Part shown: one piece after another, positions 1 through 8,488 of the stretch
Position numbering within the stretch: the first letter of the stretch is position 1
Layout of the letters: every line of letters begins with the position of its first letter
Assembly (NCBI GenBank): GCA_020634575.1
Contig: JACKBM010000022.1
Location: 24,057 to 88,056, forward strand
DNA from: Ardenticatenales bacterium
Lineage (GTDB): Bacteria; Chloroflexota; Anaerolineae; Promineifilales; Promineifilaceae
Length of the DNA stretch: 64,000 nt
Direction of reading: 5' to 3'
Position numbers and translations under genes: made by a program
Notes under the pieces: generated by a model
What the model was told of the DNA's origin: nothing
What the model saw: only the letters and a program-made list of their open reading frames with translations
Databases searched by the model: none

Positions 1-443
1 CCAATGTGGCCCAGACCAAGCAGTAACAGGCGGCGGCCGCGCAGCTCGCGGCGGAAGACGCCACCGCTCCAGTCACCCTGCCGCAGCGCGGCATCCTGCT
101 GCCGAATCTCCCGGTTGAGCATCGTCATCGTCATAAAACAATATTCGGCCACGGCCCATTCGTGACCATAGACGTTGCAGACGGTGCAGCCGGGCGGCAA
201 GGCCGTCATCTCTATCCCTTCGGTGCCGGCGCCGACGCCCTGCACGAGCCGCAGCGGCGCGTTGGGCGAGAACCAGCTCCCTTTGACATAGGAACTGACC
301 AGCACATCAATGTCGCGCAGCTTGCGCCTGTAGCTCTCATCCGTTTCGTTGTCGAAGGGAAAGAGCTGGTGCGGTGTCTGGATCAGCTCAGCCAGCACCG
401 GGATGTATTTCGCCAGGACGAGAATGCGCGCTGGCGCCGTCAT
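1..443 (-). CDS. D-2-hydroxyacid dehydrogenase family protein (N-terminal part, cut by window edge)
   Basis: The visible 147 residues start MTAPARILVLAKYIPVLAEL and run through the family's N-terminal substrate domain. They include a 'VQGVGAGTEG' segment, a 'CNVYGHEWAVAEY' segment resembling the conserved region before the hinge, and the beginning of the Rossmann glycine motif 'LLGLGHIG' at the window edge. The family reduces 2-oxoacids to D-2-hydroxyacids, or the reverse, with NAD(P). The start codon overlaps the stop of the upstream sialidase-like gene as ATGA (440-443), so the two are translationally coupled. It is the last visible gene of the leftward catabolic operon. The catalytic Arg, Glu and His lie outside the window, so the substrate cannot be guessed. 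Confidence 0.82.
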   Translation of the reverse strand, partial: MTAPARILVLAKYIPVLAELIQTPHQLFPFDNETDESYRRKLRDIDVLVSSYVKGSWFSPNAPLRLVQGVGAGTEGIEMTALPPGCTVCNVYGHEWAVAEYCFMTMTMLNREIRQQDAALRQGDWSGGVFRRELRGRRLLLLGLGHI

Positions 444-1573
444 GGCTGCACCCGGCACAGGGCGTAACGGATGTGGGTGATCGACATCTCCGTACACCAG
501 AAGCTGAACAGGATGTCGCCGTTGGGCAGCAAGGTGGCAGTGGGGGCGCCATAGGCGATGGTATCGTGGGAGCGCGGGTAGGCTTCAGGCGCATCGACGC
601 CCAGCCGTTCCCGGCCGGTTGCGTCCCAGAGCTGAATCTGATTCGCCAGATCCCAGGTCAGCCCCCAATCCTCAGAGAGACAGGCACGAAAACCGGGCTG
701 ATTGGCCTCGCGGGTGGTGTAGACCGCTGCCAGCCGGCCGCCGCCCAGATCGACGACGTTATTGGTCTGGCCCGGAATGTTGGTTGCTTCCGGCTCTGTC
801 CAACGGGCGCCATCTGGTGAGCCGAAGCAGCGGTGCAGGGGCAGGGGCGCCATCCCGTTGGCCATATCGGCGCTCCAGAATAGGGCAAACAGGCGCTGGT
901 CGGTCAACGACGTTACCCGACCATGCCAGAACCCTTTGCCGCTGGCGGCGCCGTCGGCAAACCAGACCGGGTCAGACCAGCTTTGACCCCGGTCGGCAGA
1001 GTAAAAGCCGAGTGTCCGCGGCTGATAGGGACCGGGGTCGTCGAACGCATGCCATTGGTCGTAGGGCAGGAACCAGCGACCGTCAGCCAGCTCGATGATG
1101 CTGGTGCTGGGCGTGATGACAAGATCGGCCGGTATGTCGATAACCTCGGGCTCCCCCCAGCTGGCGCCGTTGTTGTGGGAGCGCTGCAGGATAACTTCCA
1201 GCGCCGTCAGGCCGCCCGTTTTTTCGTTAAAGATGGGCCACTCCGGATCGCTTCGGTCCACCCGGAAGGCAACAATGACCAGCTCGCCATCCCGCATACG
1301 CGTCAGAAAGGGGCTGTGATAGGAGTAGGGCCGGTCATCCTGCGTCCGGTCGGTGATCAGCTCATGTTCTCCCCAGCTCAGGCCGCCATCATGGGAGCGG
1401 CATTGCCAGAAGGTGAGGTCGGTGGCGTACATGCCCTGGCCCCGGTTGTAGGTGCAGAGCAGCTCTGTGCCACCCAGGGAGACCAGGTGACTGAACAGGG
1501 CGGTGACATGGACGTAGCCGGGATTGGGGTTGCGATAAATTGGCCCGCTGCTGACAAGTTCCAGAGTAGCCAT
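440..1573 (-). CDS. BNR/Asp-box repeat sialidase-like protein
   Basis: A 377-residue beta-propeller protein with four Asp-box motifs of the form S-x-D-x-G-x-x-W: 'SHDGGLSW', 'SHNNGASW', 'SADRGQSW' and 'SEDWGLTW'. This repeat is diagnostic of sialidase-fold six-bladed propellers. The start is set at 1573 because a GGAGG ribosome-binding site lies just before that ATG; an in-frame extension upstream has none. No signal peptide is visible, so it probably acts in the cytoplasm, unlike secreted sialidases. Many operonic proteins of this type are uncharacterised glycoside or sugar-acid hydrolases rather than true neuraminidases. It sits between the enolase-superfamily enzyme and the hydroxyacid dehydrogenase, which suggests a role in processing the same substrate. 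The fold call is firm and the activity unknown. Confidence 0.85.
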   Translation of the reverse strand: MATLELVSSGPIYRNPNPGYVHVTALFSHLVSLGGTELLCTYNRGQGMYATDLTFWQCRSHDGGLSWGEHELITDRTQDDRPYSYHSPFLTRMRDGELVIVAFRVDRSDPEWPIFNEKTGGLTALEVILQRSHNNGASWGEPEVIDIPADLVITPSTSIIELADGRWFLPYDQWHAFDDPGPYQPRTLGFYSADRGQSWSDPVWFADGAASGKGFWHGRVTSLTDQRLFALFWSADMANGMAPLPLHRCFGSPDGARWTEPEATNIPGQTNNVVDLGGGRLAAVYTTREANQPGFRACLSEDWGLTWDLANQIQLWDATGRERLGVDAPEAYPRSHDTIAYGAPTATLLPNGDILFSFWCTEMSITHIRYALCRVQP

Positions 1574-1613
1574 ATTCCCTCCAGGATGAAGCCGCGGAGA
1601 GCGGCTTGGATAG

Positions 1614-2819
1614 CTAAAAATATTCCTCGCCGGGCGCCAGGTGCTGCCGGCAAATTGCTTCATTCAGGGTCAGGCCAAGACCGGGCGCGTCAGACAGGAC
1701 GACATGACCGTCTGCAAAAAGGGGCAGCCCCTCCCGATCCGCCACCTGCCCGATCCAGGGAGCATCATGGAAATGGTATTCCAGCCCGGTGAAGTTGGGG
1801 CTGGCGGCGGCCACATGGGCGCAGGCGATAATGCCCAGGGCGCAGCTGTTGTTGTGCATCGCCATGGGCAGGTAATGCATCTCGGCATATTCGGCGATCT
1901 TGCGTGTTTCGTGTAGCCCGCCGGAAAACAAGATGTCGGGATGGATAATGTCGCAGGCGCCCCGATCGATGAATAGCCGGAATTGCTCGGCCACAAAGAC
2001 CTCGCCCAGGGCGATGGGAATCGGGCTTTTCTCGCGGATGGCGACACAGGCATCGGGGTTGGTTACCGGCGTCGGGTCTTCGAGCCATTTGAGATTGAGC
2101 GGCGCCAGCGCCTGGGCCAGGCGAATGGCCGAGGGGACGTCGTATTGCATATGGCCGTCGACCGAAATCTCCATGTCGGGTCCGACAGCGTCGCGCACGG
2201 CGCTCAGTCGCTCGACAATCCGGTTGATCTGGGGCAGGGTGAGGGTCCGGTTCCAGCCATCGTTGGGCTGATCGGTGGCGGCGTAGTCGATATCAAATTT
2301 GATGTCGGTGAAACCACGGTCGCGGGCTTCCTGGGCCAGGGCGCGCCAGGCGCCGAGGTCGGCCAGATCGGCCGGGGCGCTGCGGTCGAGGTAGACGAGC
2401 AGCCGGTCGCGATACTTGCCACCCAGCAAATTGTAGACCGGCGTGCCCAATGCCTTGCCGGCCAGGTCAAGCAGAGCCATCTCCACACCGCTCACCGCCC
2501 AGGCGACTGGCCCAAATGGGGTGGCGCTGGCAGATTGGCTGGGCTGGTGGGGCGGTTGCCCCCCATAAAGCATGTCGGTGATGAAGGGGCGGATAGCAAA
2601 CGGGTCCTTACCCAGCAGGTATGTGCGCATCTTGCCATTGATGAGTTGGCGCACGCCGAGCGTCTGTTGTTGGAAATGGGCGGCCTCGCCCAGGCCGTAG
2701 AGACCGGCGTCGGTGTCGATGCGGACCAGCAAAATATGCCAGTCCCGCCCCTGGCCGCCGATACCGTGGGCGTCCGGCCCGACCAGGGCCATGGTGCGGA
2801 CATCAGTGATTTTCATCAT
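1614..2819 (-). CDS. Enolase-superfamily (mandelate racemase / sugar-acid dehydratase type) protein
   Basis: About 401 residues, a normal length for the mandelate racemase/muconate lactonizing group. The N-terminal capping domain (about 1-130) is followed by a barrel with 'FTDIKFDID', the metal-ligand strands 'EISVDGHMQYD' (Asp) and 'WLEDPTPVTNPD' (Glu), then 'IALGEVF', 'CDIIHPDILFSGG' and 'MAMHNNSC'. Such enzymes abstract the proton alpha to a carboxylate and typically dehydrate aldonic or uronic acids. Two tandem ATG codons (2819 and 2816) follow a GAGG box; either may be used. The start overlaps the end of the upstream TIGR04076 gene by about 17 bases, supporting co-translation. The exact substrate is not deducible from sequence alone. 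Confidence 0.9.
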   Translation of the reverse strand: MMKITDVRTMALVGPDAHGIGGQGRDWHILLVRIDTDAGLYGLGEAAHFQQQTLGVRQLINGKMRTYLLGKDPFAIRPFITDMLYGGQPPHQPSQSASATPFGPVAWAVSGVEMALLDLAGKALGTPVYNLLGGKYRDRLLVYLDRSAPADLADLGAWRALAQEARDRGFTDIKFDIDYAATDQPNDGWNRTLTLPQINRIVERLSAVRDAVGPDMEISVDGHMQYDVPSAIRLAQALAPLNLKWLEDPTPVTNPDACVAIREKSPIPIALGEVFVAEQFRLFIDRGACDIIHPDILFSGGLHETRKIAEYAEMHYLPMAMHNNSCALGIIACAHVAAASPNFTGLEYHFHDAPWIGQVADREGLPLFADGHVVLSDAPGLGLTLNEAICRQHLAPGEEYF

Positions 2820-3132
2820 CAGCCTCAAGGCGTTCCAGGAGGAAGAAGACCGGCCGGAACCCATCTGTACAGTTGGTCACGAAAGTACCCGGTTTTGTGC
2901 CCAGCATGTTGCCGCCCCGGGCCAGCACCATCACATATTTTTGGATATCAGCCCAGGCCCAATCACTAAACCCATCCGGGATGTGGCCGTCGGAGATGAA
3001 GCTGTGGCCGACCGGGTAGCTGTGGCAGCAACCTTCCGGTTTCCAGGTCACGCCTTCGGTGTAGGCGTCGACAAACTCCTGGTTAAAGGTCTTTTTCAGG
3101 ATAGTGATACGCACTTTGTAAGGCACCAGCAT
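2803..3132 (-). CDS. TIGR04076 family protein
   Basis: A 109-residue protein that matches the small TIGR04076 family in layout: a 'KVRITILKKTFNQEF' start, a Cys-Cys-His region ('EGCCHSYPVGHSF'), the hallmark 'SDWAWADIQKYV', and the C-terminal 'CTDGFRPVFFLLERL'. The family has no established function. Its Cys/His content would fit metal binding, but this is inference. The gene lies between the dioxygenase and the enolase-superfamily gene and overlaps the latter, so it belongs to the same leftward transcription unit. The 85-base gap upstream of it is the largest in the operon. Confidence 0.8.
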   Translation of the reverse strand: MLVPYKVRITILKKTFNQEFVDAYTEGVTWKPEGCCHSYPVGHSFISDGHIPDGFSDWAWADIQKYVMVLARGGNMLGTKPGTFVTNCTDGFRPVFFLLERLEADDENH

Positions 3133-3217
3133 GAGGTTGTCCTCTGGTAAGGTCGGTTTTTCGCTTATTGTCAGACCGGCCGGTTGTGACCGACCTGCTC
3201 TGGCCGCGGCCGGCCGG

Positions 3218-4054
3218 TCAATCCCAGCGGCTGGGGTTCAGGCCGGTTGCCTGGTCCGCCATGTCGGCCGGCTTATTGGCCACGTTGAAATCCGCCCGAC
3301 GGATATTGCGGTCGATGAAATAGGGGCGGACATTGGCCGGCAGAGTCGCTAACTGTTCTTCAGCCCATGGCTTGACTTCCGGGACGATGGGGCCGGCCCA
3401 GGCCGGCCGGTAAGCGATGGCCAGCATGCGGCGGGCATAGGTGCCCACGTTGGGGAAGTTGCCATGGAACACTTTGTGGTTCAGGAGGAGGGCGGAACCG
3501 GCCGGTGCCGGCACCATCACCTCTTCCGGGTGGCCTGTGTACCGCTTGTACGGGTTGGCGTCGGCATGGAGCGACAGATGGGAGCGGGGCACCACCCGAA
3601 ACGGCGATACCTCTGGTGTGAGCTCATCCAGATAATACAGCACCCGGATGATGATGGGGCAGCTGCCTTCGTAGCCGAAGATCTGGGAGCCGTACGGTTG
3701 GCCGTCGGTGTGGAGGCTGATGCCGGGGTGACCTGGTTCGGAGATGGCATAGGCGTAGGTCATGAAGACGAGGTCATCGCCAAGCAGTTCAGCCAGGAAG
3801 TCGGTGACCGGCCGGTGATCAATCAACTGCGTGATCGCCCCGCCATGCCATTGCATCTGGCTACGCGTCCGCTGATGGACGCTGTAATCCATGGGTGTGG
3901 TTTCCAGCCCGGCGGTGATCTCCCGCAACTCAGCCAGCAGCGGCGGCGGCAGGACATCCGGTAGAATGAGATACCCTTCCAGCTCCAGATTACGGATCTG
4001 CTCGCCCCGGCTTAACTGACGCCAATCCCGATTATCCACGCGTACGTCCGTCAT
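3218..4054 (-). CDS. Phytanoyl-CoA dioxygenase (PhyH) family protein
   Basis: A 278-residue Fe(II)/2-oxoglutarate-dependent oxygenase of the PhyH family. The iron-binding triad is visible as the HxD motif in 'SLHTDGQPYG' and the distal histidine in 'NHKVFHGNFPNVG', followed by an Arg-rich strand ('YARRMLAIAYRP') that would bind 2-oxoglutarate. Family members hydroxylate small molecules and rarely use phytanoyl-CoA in bacteria. The start at 4054 is preceded by a strong GAGGAGG box. The amidohydrolase upstream ends only 12 bases away, so they are in one operon. It probably hydroxylates an intermediate of the locus. Confidence 0.9.
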   Translation of the reverse strand: MTDVRVDNRDWRQLSRGEQIRNLELEGYLILPDVLPPPLLAELREITAGLETTPMDYSVHQRTRSQMQWHGGAITQLIDHRPVTDFLAELLGDDLVFMTYAYAISEPGHPGISLHTDGQPYGSQIFGYEGSCPIIIRVLYYLDELTPEVSPFRVVPRSHLSLHADANPYKRYTGHPEEVMVPAPAGSALLLNHKVFHGNFPNVGTYARRMLAIAYRPAWAGPIVPEVKPWAEEQLATLPANVRPYFIDRNIRRADFNVANKPADMADQATGLNPSRWD

Positions 4055-4066
4055 CTTGTCGCCTCC

Positions 4067-5071
4067 TCAGGCCGGCAGCGGGTAAAGCTGCCGGGCATTG
4101 TGGTAGAAGATATCTTCAATCTGGTTGTCTGTTAATTTCAACCGCTGGAAAGCCAGAATCAGGCTGCGTAATGATTCCAGGCCAACCAGGACGGGGGCCA
4201 GCTTGATATGCTTCTCTTCTTTATCCATATCATTGGCATAAAACCAGTGGAACGAATCGCCGATGGCCACACAGCGGCCGTGGATGTGGCTGACATGGAA
4301 ATCAGTGCCATAAAACAGCCGCTCATGCCCCATCGTCTCGATGATCGCCTCAAAGGCGCCGGCTTCAGTGACGGCTGAGGTGTCAAACCAGACATTGTTG
4401 AGCCCTTTAAGTGAGTGGATGCCTTCGATGGTGTGCCAGGGGTTAAAGCCGCGGGCGGCATGGGCCAGGATCAGGTTCATTTTAGGATAGGTTTCGCAAT
4501 AGCGCCGGATCGTGGCCTGATTGAGCGGGTCCGCCAGGGCGCGATCCCGCACCATGTGGAGGGTGATGGAGAGCCCAAACTGATTGGCAACTTCCATATG
4601 GGCTTCGGGCAGATACGCTTCGATGGGCGCCGCCCAGGTGGGGCCGTCGACCTGGGCCATGGTGTGATAACATTTCAGGCCAACAAAACCATGGCGCTGG
4701 ACCTCGCCGGCAATGTAATCTGGCTCCATATCCGGGGCGATGATCATCTGGCCAAAAGCGTTTTTGCCCAGCGGGCCATTCACTTCAGCAGCGATGTAAT
4801 CATTATTGGCTTCCCGGTCGCCCATAAAAGCCAGCCCAAAAAAGAGCCCGCCCTGGGTGCGCCCGCCCGGATGGATCCATTCACTGTATTCGTAAAATTC
4901 AGCCAGCCCCTGGGGGTTCGGGGTATCGCCGAAGCCGCCAATCGCCCCAGGCGAAAAATGGTCGTGTCGAAAGAGGTGAGCGTGGGCATCAAAGATGCGG
5001 TCGGGTAGATGGGGTTCAACCTCGCGGCTGAGAAATGCTTTGTCTTCGTCGGTAAATTGCCAGCTAACCAT
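4067..5071 (-). CDS. Amidohydrolase family protein
   Basis: A 334-residue TIM-barrel metal-dependent hydrolase. The N-terminal metal motif 'FDAHAHLF' gives HxH, later histidines appear in 'ITLHMV' and 'LILAHAARGF', and the C-terminal acid is probably in 'FYGTDFHVSH'; the end 'DIFYHNARQLYPL' is the usual closing segment of the amidohydrolase-2 (decarboxylase/lactonase) group. Enzymes of this group hydrolyse lactones or amides, or decarboxylate aromatic acids. AGGAGG precedes the start. Within a sugar-acid-like locus a lactonase role is plausible, but the sequence does not decide it. Confidence 0.88.
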   Translation of the reverse strand: MVSWQFTDEDKAFLSREVEPHLPDRIFDAHAHLFRHDHFSPGAIGGFGDTPNPQGLAEFYEYSEWIHPGGRTQGGLFFGLAFMGDREANNDYIAAEVNGPLGKNAFGQMIIAPDMEPDYIAGEVQRHGFVGLKCYHTMAQVDGPTWAAPIEAYLPEAHMEVANQFGLSITLHMVRDRALADPLNQATIRRYCETYPKMNLILAHAARGFNPWHTIEGIHSLKGLNNVWFDTSAVTEAGAFEAIIETMGHERLFYGTDFHVSHIHGRCVAIGDSFHWFYANDMDKEEKHIKLAPVLVGLESLRSLILAFQRLKLTDNQIEDIFYHNARQLYPLPA

Positions 5072-5098
5072 CGGATTCCTCCTGAACGAATGGACCGT

Positions 5099-5761
5099 TT
5101 ACAAGCGTGATAGCGCCTCTTCTAGTGAAATAGTCCGGAAAGATTGGGTAATCCCAGATTTTGTCAATGAGCCTTGCCGCCAGATTTGTTGAGCCGGCCC
5201 GGAATTGGGTAGATCGGGGGTAGCAAAAATAGATTCTGCCCAGGTGACCACATCCGGATTGGCAGAGCCGAAAGTCAAGTCAGCCCTTTCCACCTGACCT
5301 GCGCCACTATAAAGATAACAACGCTTGATTGTGCGCCGGGCGCTTTCCCGCAGCTCGGCCGCAAATTCGTTAGAGCACGGCGGTCGCTCTGGTACGAGCA
5401 ACACGGTGATGCCGCGGTCAACGATGGCGGTTAACCGGGCTGCTGCGTCGTCAGGCACGAGAATTTCTTTGTGAGCGGGCCAGATATCCAGCATTTTATG
5501 ATCGGCCAGCGGTTGGCGGCTCTGGAAACTGTAATAGTCCGGGTAAGCGTAGAAGGTTTCCTGGTGCTGACGGTAGCAATCATAGAAGGCAGTGACGTAG
5601 GCCAGGATCAGGGTAGCGGCACCAGCACCCTCCACGTTGGTCGGTGCGACCAGCCCCAATCTTTCCAGCGGACTGAAGCCGGCAAAATAGGCGGCATGAG
5701 AACGCGGCTGACCGCCCTGATACAGGGTGAAATCGTGACCACGTAGGATTGAACTATGCAT
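5099..5761 (-). CDS. Protein of unknown function in the catabolic operon
   Basis: A 220-residue soluble protein that I do not recognise. The start at 5761 (MHSSILRGHD) is chosen because GGAGAG lies just upstream. The sequence has a Tyr-rich stretch ('ETFYAYPDYYSF'), then 'HKMLDIWPAHKEILVPDD', which reads like a beta-alpha unit, and scattered cysteines ('ERPPCSNEF', 'IKRCYLY'). There is no signal peptide, membrane segment or nucleotide-binding motif. Gaps to both neighbours are short (27 and 35 bases), so it is the second gene of the leftward operon after the alcohol dehydrogenase and probably serves the same pathway. Confidence 0.75.
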   Translation of the reverse strand: MHSSILRGHDFTLYQGGQPRSHAAYFAGFSPLERLGLVAPTNVEGAGAATLILAYVTAFYDCYRQHQETFYAYPDYYSFQSRQPLADHKMLDIWPAHKEILVPDDAAARLTAIVDRGITVLLVPERPPCSNEFAAELRESARRTIKRCYLYSGAGQVERADLTFGSANPDVVTWAESIFATPDLPNSGPAQQIWRQGSLTKSGITQSFRTISLEEALSRL

Positions 5762-5796
5762 GTTCTCTCCTGCCAATTGCGTCAAGGCCGATCATT

Positions 5797-6828
5797 TCAG
5801 TCGCGCCAATCAAAGATGACGCCCAGCATCGATTTTTCGCGCTCATAAGCCATCTCGTATGCCTGGCGCATCTCGCTGTAATGAAAGCGGTGGGTGATGA
5901 GCTGGCTCGGTTTGAGCCGGCCATCGGCCATGAGCGACAGGACATGGGCGGCGGAGCGATCAGCGGCCCAGCGATTTTGCATGTCGAAGGCGGAGCTGCC
6001 GGAATTGGGGAAGAGATAACCGGCCGGTCCCGACACCGCAAACAGCGAAATCCCCTTGATGTAAAACAGCTCCATCGGCAGCGGATTAAAGTCCAGTGGC
6101 AGCTCGCCCCGCCCCAACAGGCTGACGATGGAAACCCGCCCATTTTCCCGTACGATATCCAGCGCCGTGCGGAAAGCCGGCCACGGGTTGGCCGTCAGGA
6201 TGACAAGGTCAATACCCTGCCCGTCGGTGAACTCATTCAGCTTCGTTTTGAGATCGGGGTCGCTGGAGAGGAAACCGGCGTGAGCGCCCATCTGGGCCGC
6301 CATCTCCAACCGCAGTGGGCTGTTGGCAATGGCGACGACACGGGCGCCAAACAGCGGCCCCAGGGCGATGGCGCCCAACCCCAGCAGCCCCACACCCACG
6401 ACAGCCACGTTTTCGCCCGGCTGGAACTGCGCTTTGCGGTAACAATGGGCGCTCAAGGCGTAGAGATGGGCGTAGACCGCATCTTCCGGATCAACGCCGG
6501 GCGGTACCCGGACCATGCTGGCCGACTCTTTGGTGATGTACTCAGATTGATGGGGTTGCCGCGTCACGACGGTGTCGCCCACCTTGACCCGGGTGACGGC
6601 GCTGCCGATGCCCTGGACAATGCCCAGGTTGCTGTCGCCAACCCAGCGGGGGTAGGTCGGGGCGCCGGGCACATCCTCAGCGCCCTCGTAGTTGCCCCGG
6701 TCGGTGCCGATTTTGAAGGCGCTGATCTGCGTTTTGATCCAGATTTCATCCGGGGCGAGCCGGCTGGCGTCCAGAGGCTGCTCTTCGATGGTGAGCTGGC
6801 GCGGGCCGTGCAGGATGGCAATTTTCAT
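5797..6828 (-). CDS. Zinc-type alcohol dehydrogenase-like (MDR) protein
   Basis: A 343-residue medium-chain dehydrogenase/reductase. The N-terminal GroES-like domain (about 1-140) is followed by a Rossmann domain with the glycine motif 'VAVVGVGLLGLGAIAL' (about residue 165). The classical catalytic Cys/His zinc ligands and the structural four-Cys lobe are not obvious: the usual G-H-E region reads 'WVGDSNLGIV', so it may be zinc-independent or use other ligands. GGAGG precedes the start at 6828; the frame stays open upstream but without a good start. It is the promoter-proximal gene of the leftward operon and faces the divergent control region with its paired operators. Confidence 0.88.
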   Translation of the reverse strand: MKIAILHGPRQLTIEEQPLDASRLAPDEIWIKTQISAFKIGTDRGNYEGAEDVPGAPTYPRWVGDSNLGIVQGIGSAVTRVKVGDTVVTRQPHQSEYITKESASMVRVPPGVDPEDAVYAHLYALSAHCYRKAQFQPGENVAVVGVGLLGLGAIALGPLFGARVVAIANSPLRLEMAAQMGAHAGFLSSDPDLKTKLNEFTDGQGIDLVILTANPWPAFRTALDIVRENGRVSIVSLLGRGELPLDFNPLPMELFYIKGISLFAVSGPAGYLFPNSGSSAFDMQNRWAADRSAAHVLSLMADGRLKPSQLITHRFHYSEMRQAYEMAYEREKSMLGVIFDWRD

Positions 6829-6952
6829 CGTTCCTCCAGTTACAGGGGCAGGGCCGCCGGAGTGCCTGGTTATCGGGCAAGCGGCGCCGCCAGAAAATGG
6901 CCGTTGTGGGGAGCTGGCACCATGACAGGCTGAAGAGGGACCGCGATGCCTT

Positions 6953-7001
6953 ACTGGTTCAGCTATAGTACCAGTATGCCACAGTGCGTGGCGAGCGTCA
7001 A
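6953..7001 (-). promoter_or_regulatory. Leftward promoter with palindromic operator
   Basis: On the minus strand a TTGACG -35 (6996-7001) and a CATACT -10 (6973-6978) are 17 bases apart. Starting within the -10 is the 23-bp palindrome ACTGGT-N11-ACCAGT (6953-6975). It matches the rightward operator at 20 of 23 positions when the latter is reverse complemented. The position over the -10 and start point suggests repression by a dimeric regulator. Confidence 0.6.
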
Positions 7002-7026
7002 AAACCGGTTCACCCACCAGTTGTGG

Positions 7027-7074
7027 TTGCCAGCGCAACCCCATGTGGTATATTGGTACTATAACTGAACCAAT
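7027..7074 (+). promoter_or_regulatory. Rightward promoter with palindromic operator
   Basis: TTGCCA (7027-7032) and TATATT (7049-7054) form a -35/-10 pair with 16-base spacing. The 23-bp palindrome ATTGGT-N11-ACCAAT (7052-7074) overlaps the -10 and start region, exactly as in the leftward promoter. The two operators are inverted relative to each other with about 100 bases between centres. GntR-family regulators are a reasonable guess for such a locus, but no candidate gene is in the window. Confidence 0.6.
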
Positions 7075-7110
7075 TGTGCGCCCAGGCTGCTTGCCACAAT
7101 CGGAGGCGAC

Positions 7111-8448
7111 ATGTCCCACAACAATCGGGTGGCCCGATCCCTGGCTACCTACGAGCGGGCGGGTGAGTTAATTCCCGGCTGGACCCAGCTCATCAGCCGT
7201 CGTTCCAGCCAGTTTGCCCACGGTAACAGCCCCATCTACGCCCAGAGCGCCAAAGGCTCCCGCTTCATCGATATTGACGAAAATGAATACATCGATTGGG
7301 TCAATGCGGTTGGCGCCATCATCCTCGGTCATGCGGACGAGGTAGTCAACGCCGCCGTCAAGGAGCAGATCGACCGGGGTAGCCTTTATACGCTCAATAG
7401 CCCCCTGGAAATTGAGCTGGCGGAGCTGCTCAATGAGGTGATTCCCTCTGCGGAAATGGTCCGCTATACCAAATCCGGCGGTGAAGCCTGCGCCCTGGCC
7501 GCCCGCATTGCCCGCGGCACGACCGGCCGGGATGTCATCCTGTTTTCCGGCTACCACGGCTGGCACGACTGGTATCAATCAGCCAATTACCTGGTTGACC
7601 CCGAAAGTGGGGAGTTCCCCTTTGCCGGTATCGAGCCGATCGGTGTTCCCAGGGCGTTGGCCGGGACGGCGTTGCCCTTTGTCTGGGGCGACCTGGCCCA
7701 GTTGCAGGCGCTGCTGGAGGCGCACGAAGGTGAGGTGGCGGCGATCATGATGGAGCCGCTGCGCTCGGAGCTGCCACCGGCCGGTTACCTCGAAGGGGTC
7801 AAACAACTGGCCCACGAACATGGCGCCCTGCTGATCTTCGACGAAGTCTCCAGCGGCTGGCGTCTCCATATCGGCGGCGTTCAGGCGTACGTTGGCGTCA
7901 CCCCCGATATGACAGTGCTGGCCAAGGCGATGTCCAATGGCTTTCCCATGGGCGCGGTTGTCGGTTCCCGGGCCGCGATGGAACCGGCCAAACATATGTT
8001 TATCTCCAGCTCCTACTGGAGCGACAATATCGGCCTGGTGGCCAGCCTGACCACCATCCGCGAGTTGCAACGGCGGGATTCCGCCCGCCGCTTCGAGGAG
8101 ATTGGCGAGTTGCTGCGGGCGACGCTCAATCAGGCCATCGCCGCTGCCGGTCTGGAGGGCAGCTGCACTGGTCTTTTCTATGCCCCGGCCATTTCGTTAA
8201 AGCTGCCGGATGAAGCGTTGCGCCAGAAGGTGACGACGCTGTTTATCCAGGAGATGGCCCGCCGCGGCGTTCACACCTACATGGGCTTCAAGGCCACCCT
8301 GGCTCACACCGAGGCGGATATTGCTGAAACCGGCCGGATCGCGACTGAGGCGCTGGCCGTCATCAAACAGGGGCTCGACGCCGGCGACCTGGACAACTTG
8401 CTGCAAAGTGATCTGAAGAAAGAGCCGTTCCGCCGCCTGGTCCGCTGA
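7111..8448 (+). CDS. Class III (PLP-dependent) aminotransferase, glutamate-1-semialdehyde-aminomutase-like
   Basis: A 445-residue fold-type I PLP enzyme. Visible features are 'VRYTKSGGEACALAARIARG' near residue 120, 'YHGWHDW' near 150, the PLP-binding Asp in 'LIFDEVSSG' near 250, and the Schiff-base Lys in 'TVLAKAMSNGFPMGA' near 270. The pattern resembles the glutamate-1-semialdehyde 2,1-aminomutase branch, but here the context is catabolic, so an omega-transaminase or aminomutase acting on an amino sugar acid or similar compound is more likely than tetrapyrrole synthesis. GGAGG precedes the ATG. First gene of the rightward operon. Confidence 0.92.
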   Translation: MSHNNRVARSLATYERAGELIPGWTQLISRRSSQFAHGNSPIYAQSAKGSRFIDIDENEYIDWVNAVGAIILGHADEVVNAAVKEQIDRGSLYTLNSPLEIELAELLNEVIPSAEMVRYTKSGGEACALAARIARGTTGRDVILFSGYHGWHDWYQSANYLVDPESGEFPFAGIEPIGVPRALAGTALPFVWGDLAQLQALLEAHEGEVAAIMMEPLRSELPPAGYLEGVKQLAHEHGALLIFDEVSSGWRLHIGGVQAYVGVTPDMTVLAKAMSNGFPMGAVVGSRAAMEPAKHMFISSSYWSDNIGLVASLTTIRELQRRDSARRFEEIGELLRATLNQAIAAAGLEGSCTGLFYAPAISLKLPDEALRQKVTTLFIQEMARRGVHTYMGFKATLAHTEADIAETGRIATEALAVIKQGLDAGDLDNLLQSDLKKEPFRRLVR

Positions 8449-8488
8449 ACCGCGCCGGGCCCGTTCGGAACAGGTAAAGGAGGGAATG

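Noticed and set aside
440..1573. Sialic acid catabolism as the role of the first locus
   Set aside because: The BNR protein is not secreted, the DHDPS-type protein lacks NanA-like loops by inspection, and no NanE, NanK or sialic-acid transporter is present.
923..1792. Long open frame on the plus strand opposite the sialidase-like gene
   Set aside because: It is antisense to a gene with four Asp-box motifs, has no ribosome-binding site and no recognisable domain; open antisense frames are expected in G+C-rich DNA.
5749..6933. Long plus-strand open frame opposite the alcohol dehydrogenase
   Set aside because: Its translation is low-complexity, unlike any family, and lies wholly antisense to a clear MDR enzyme.
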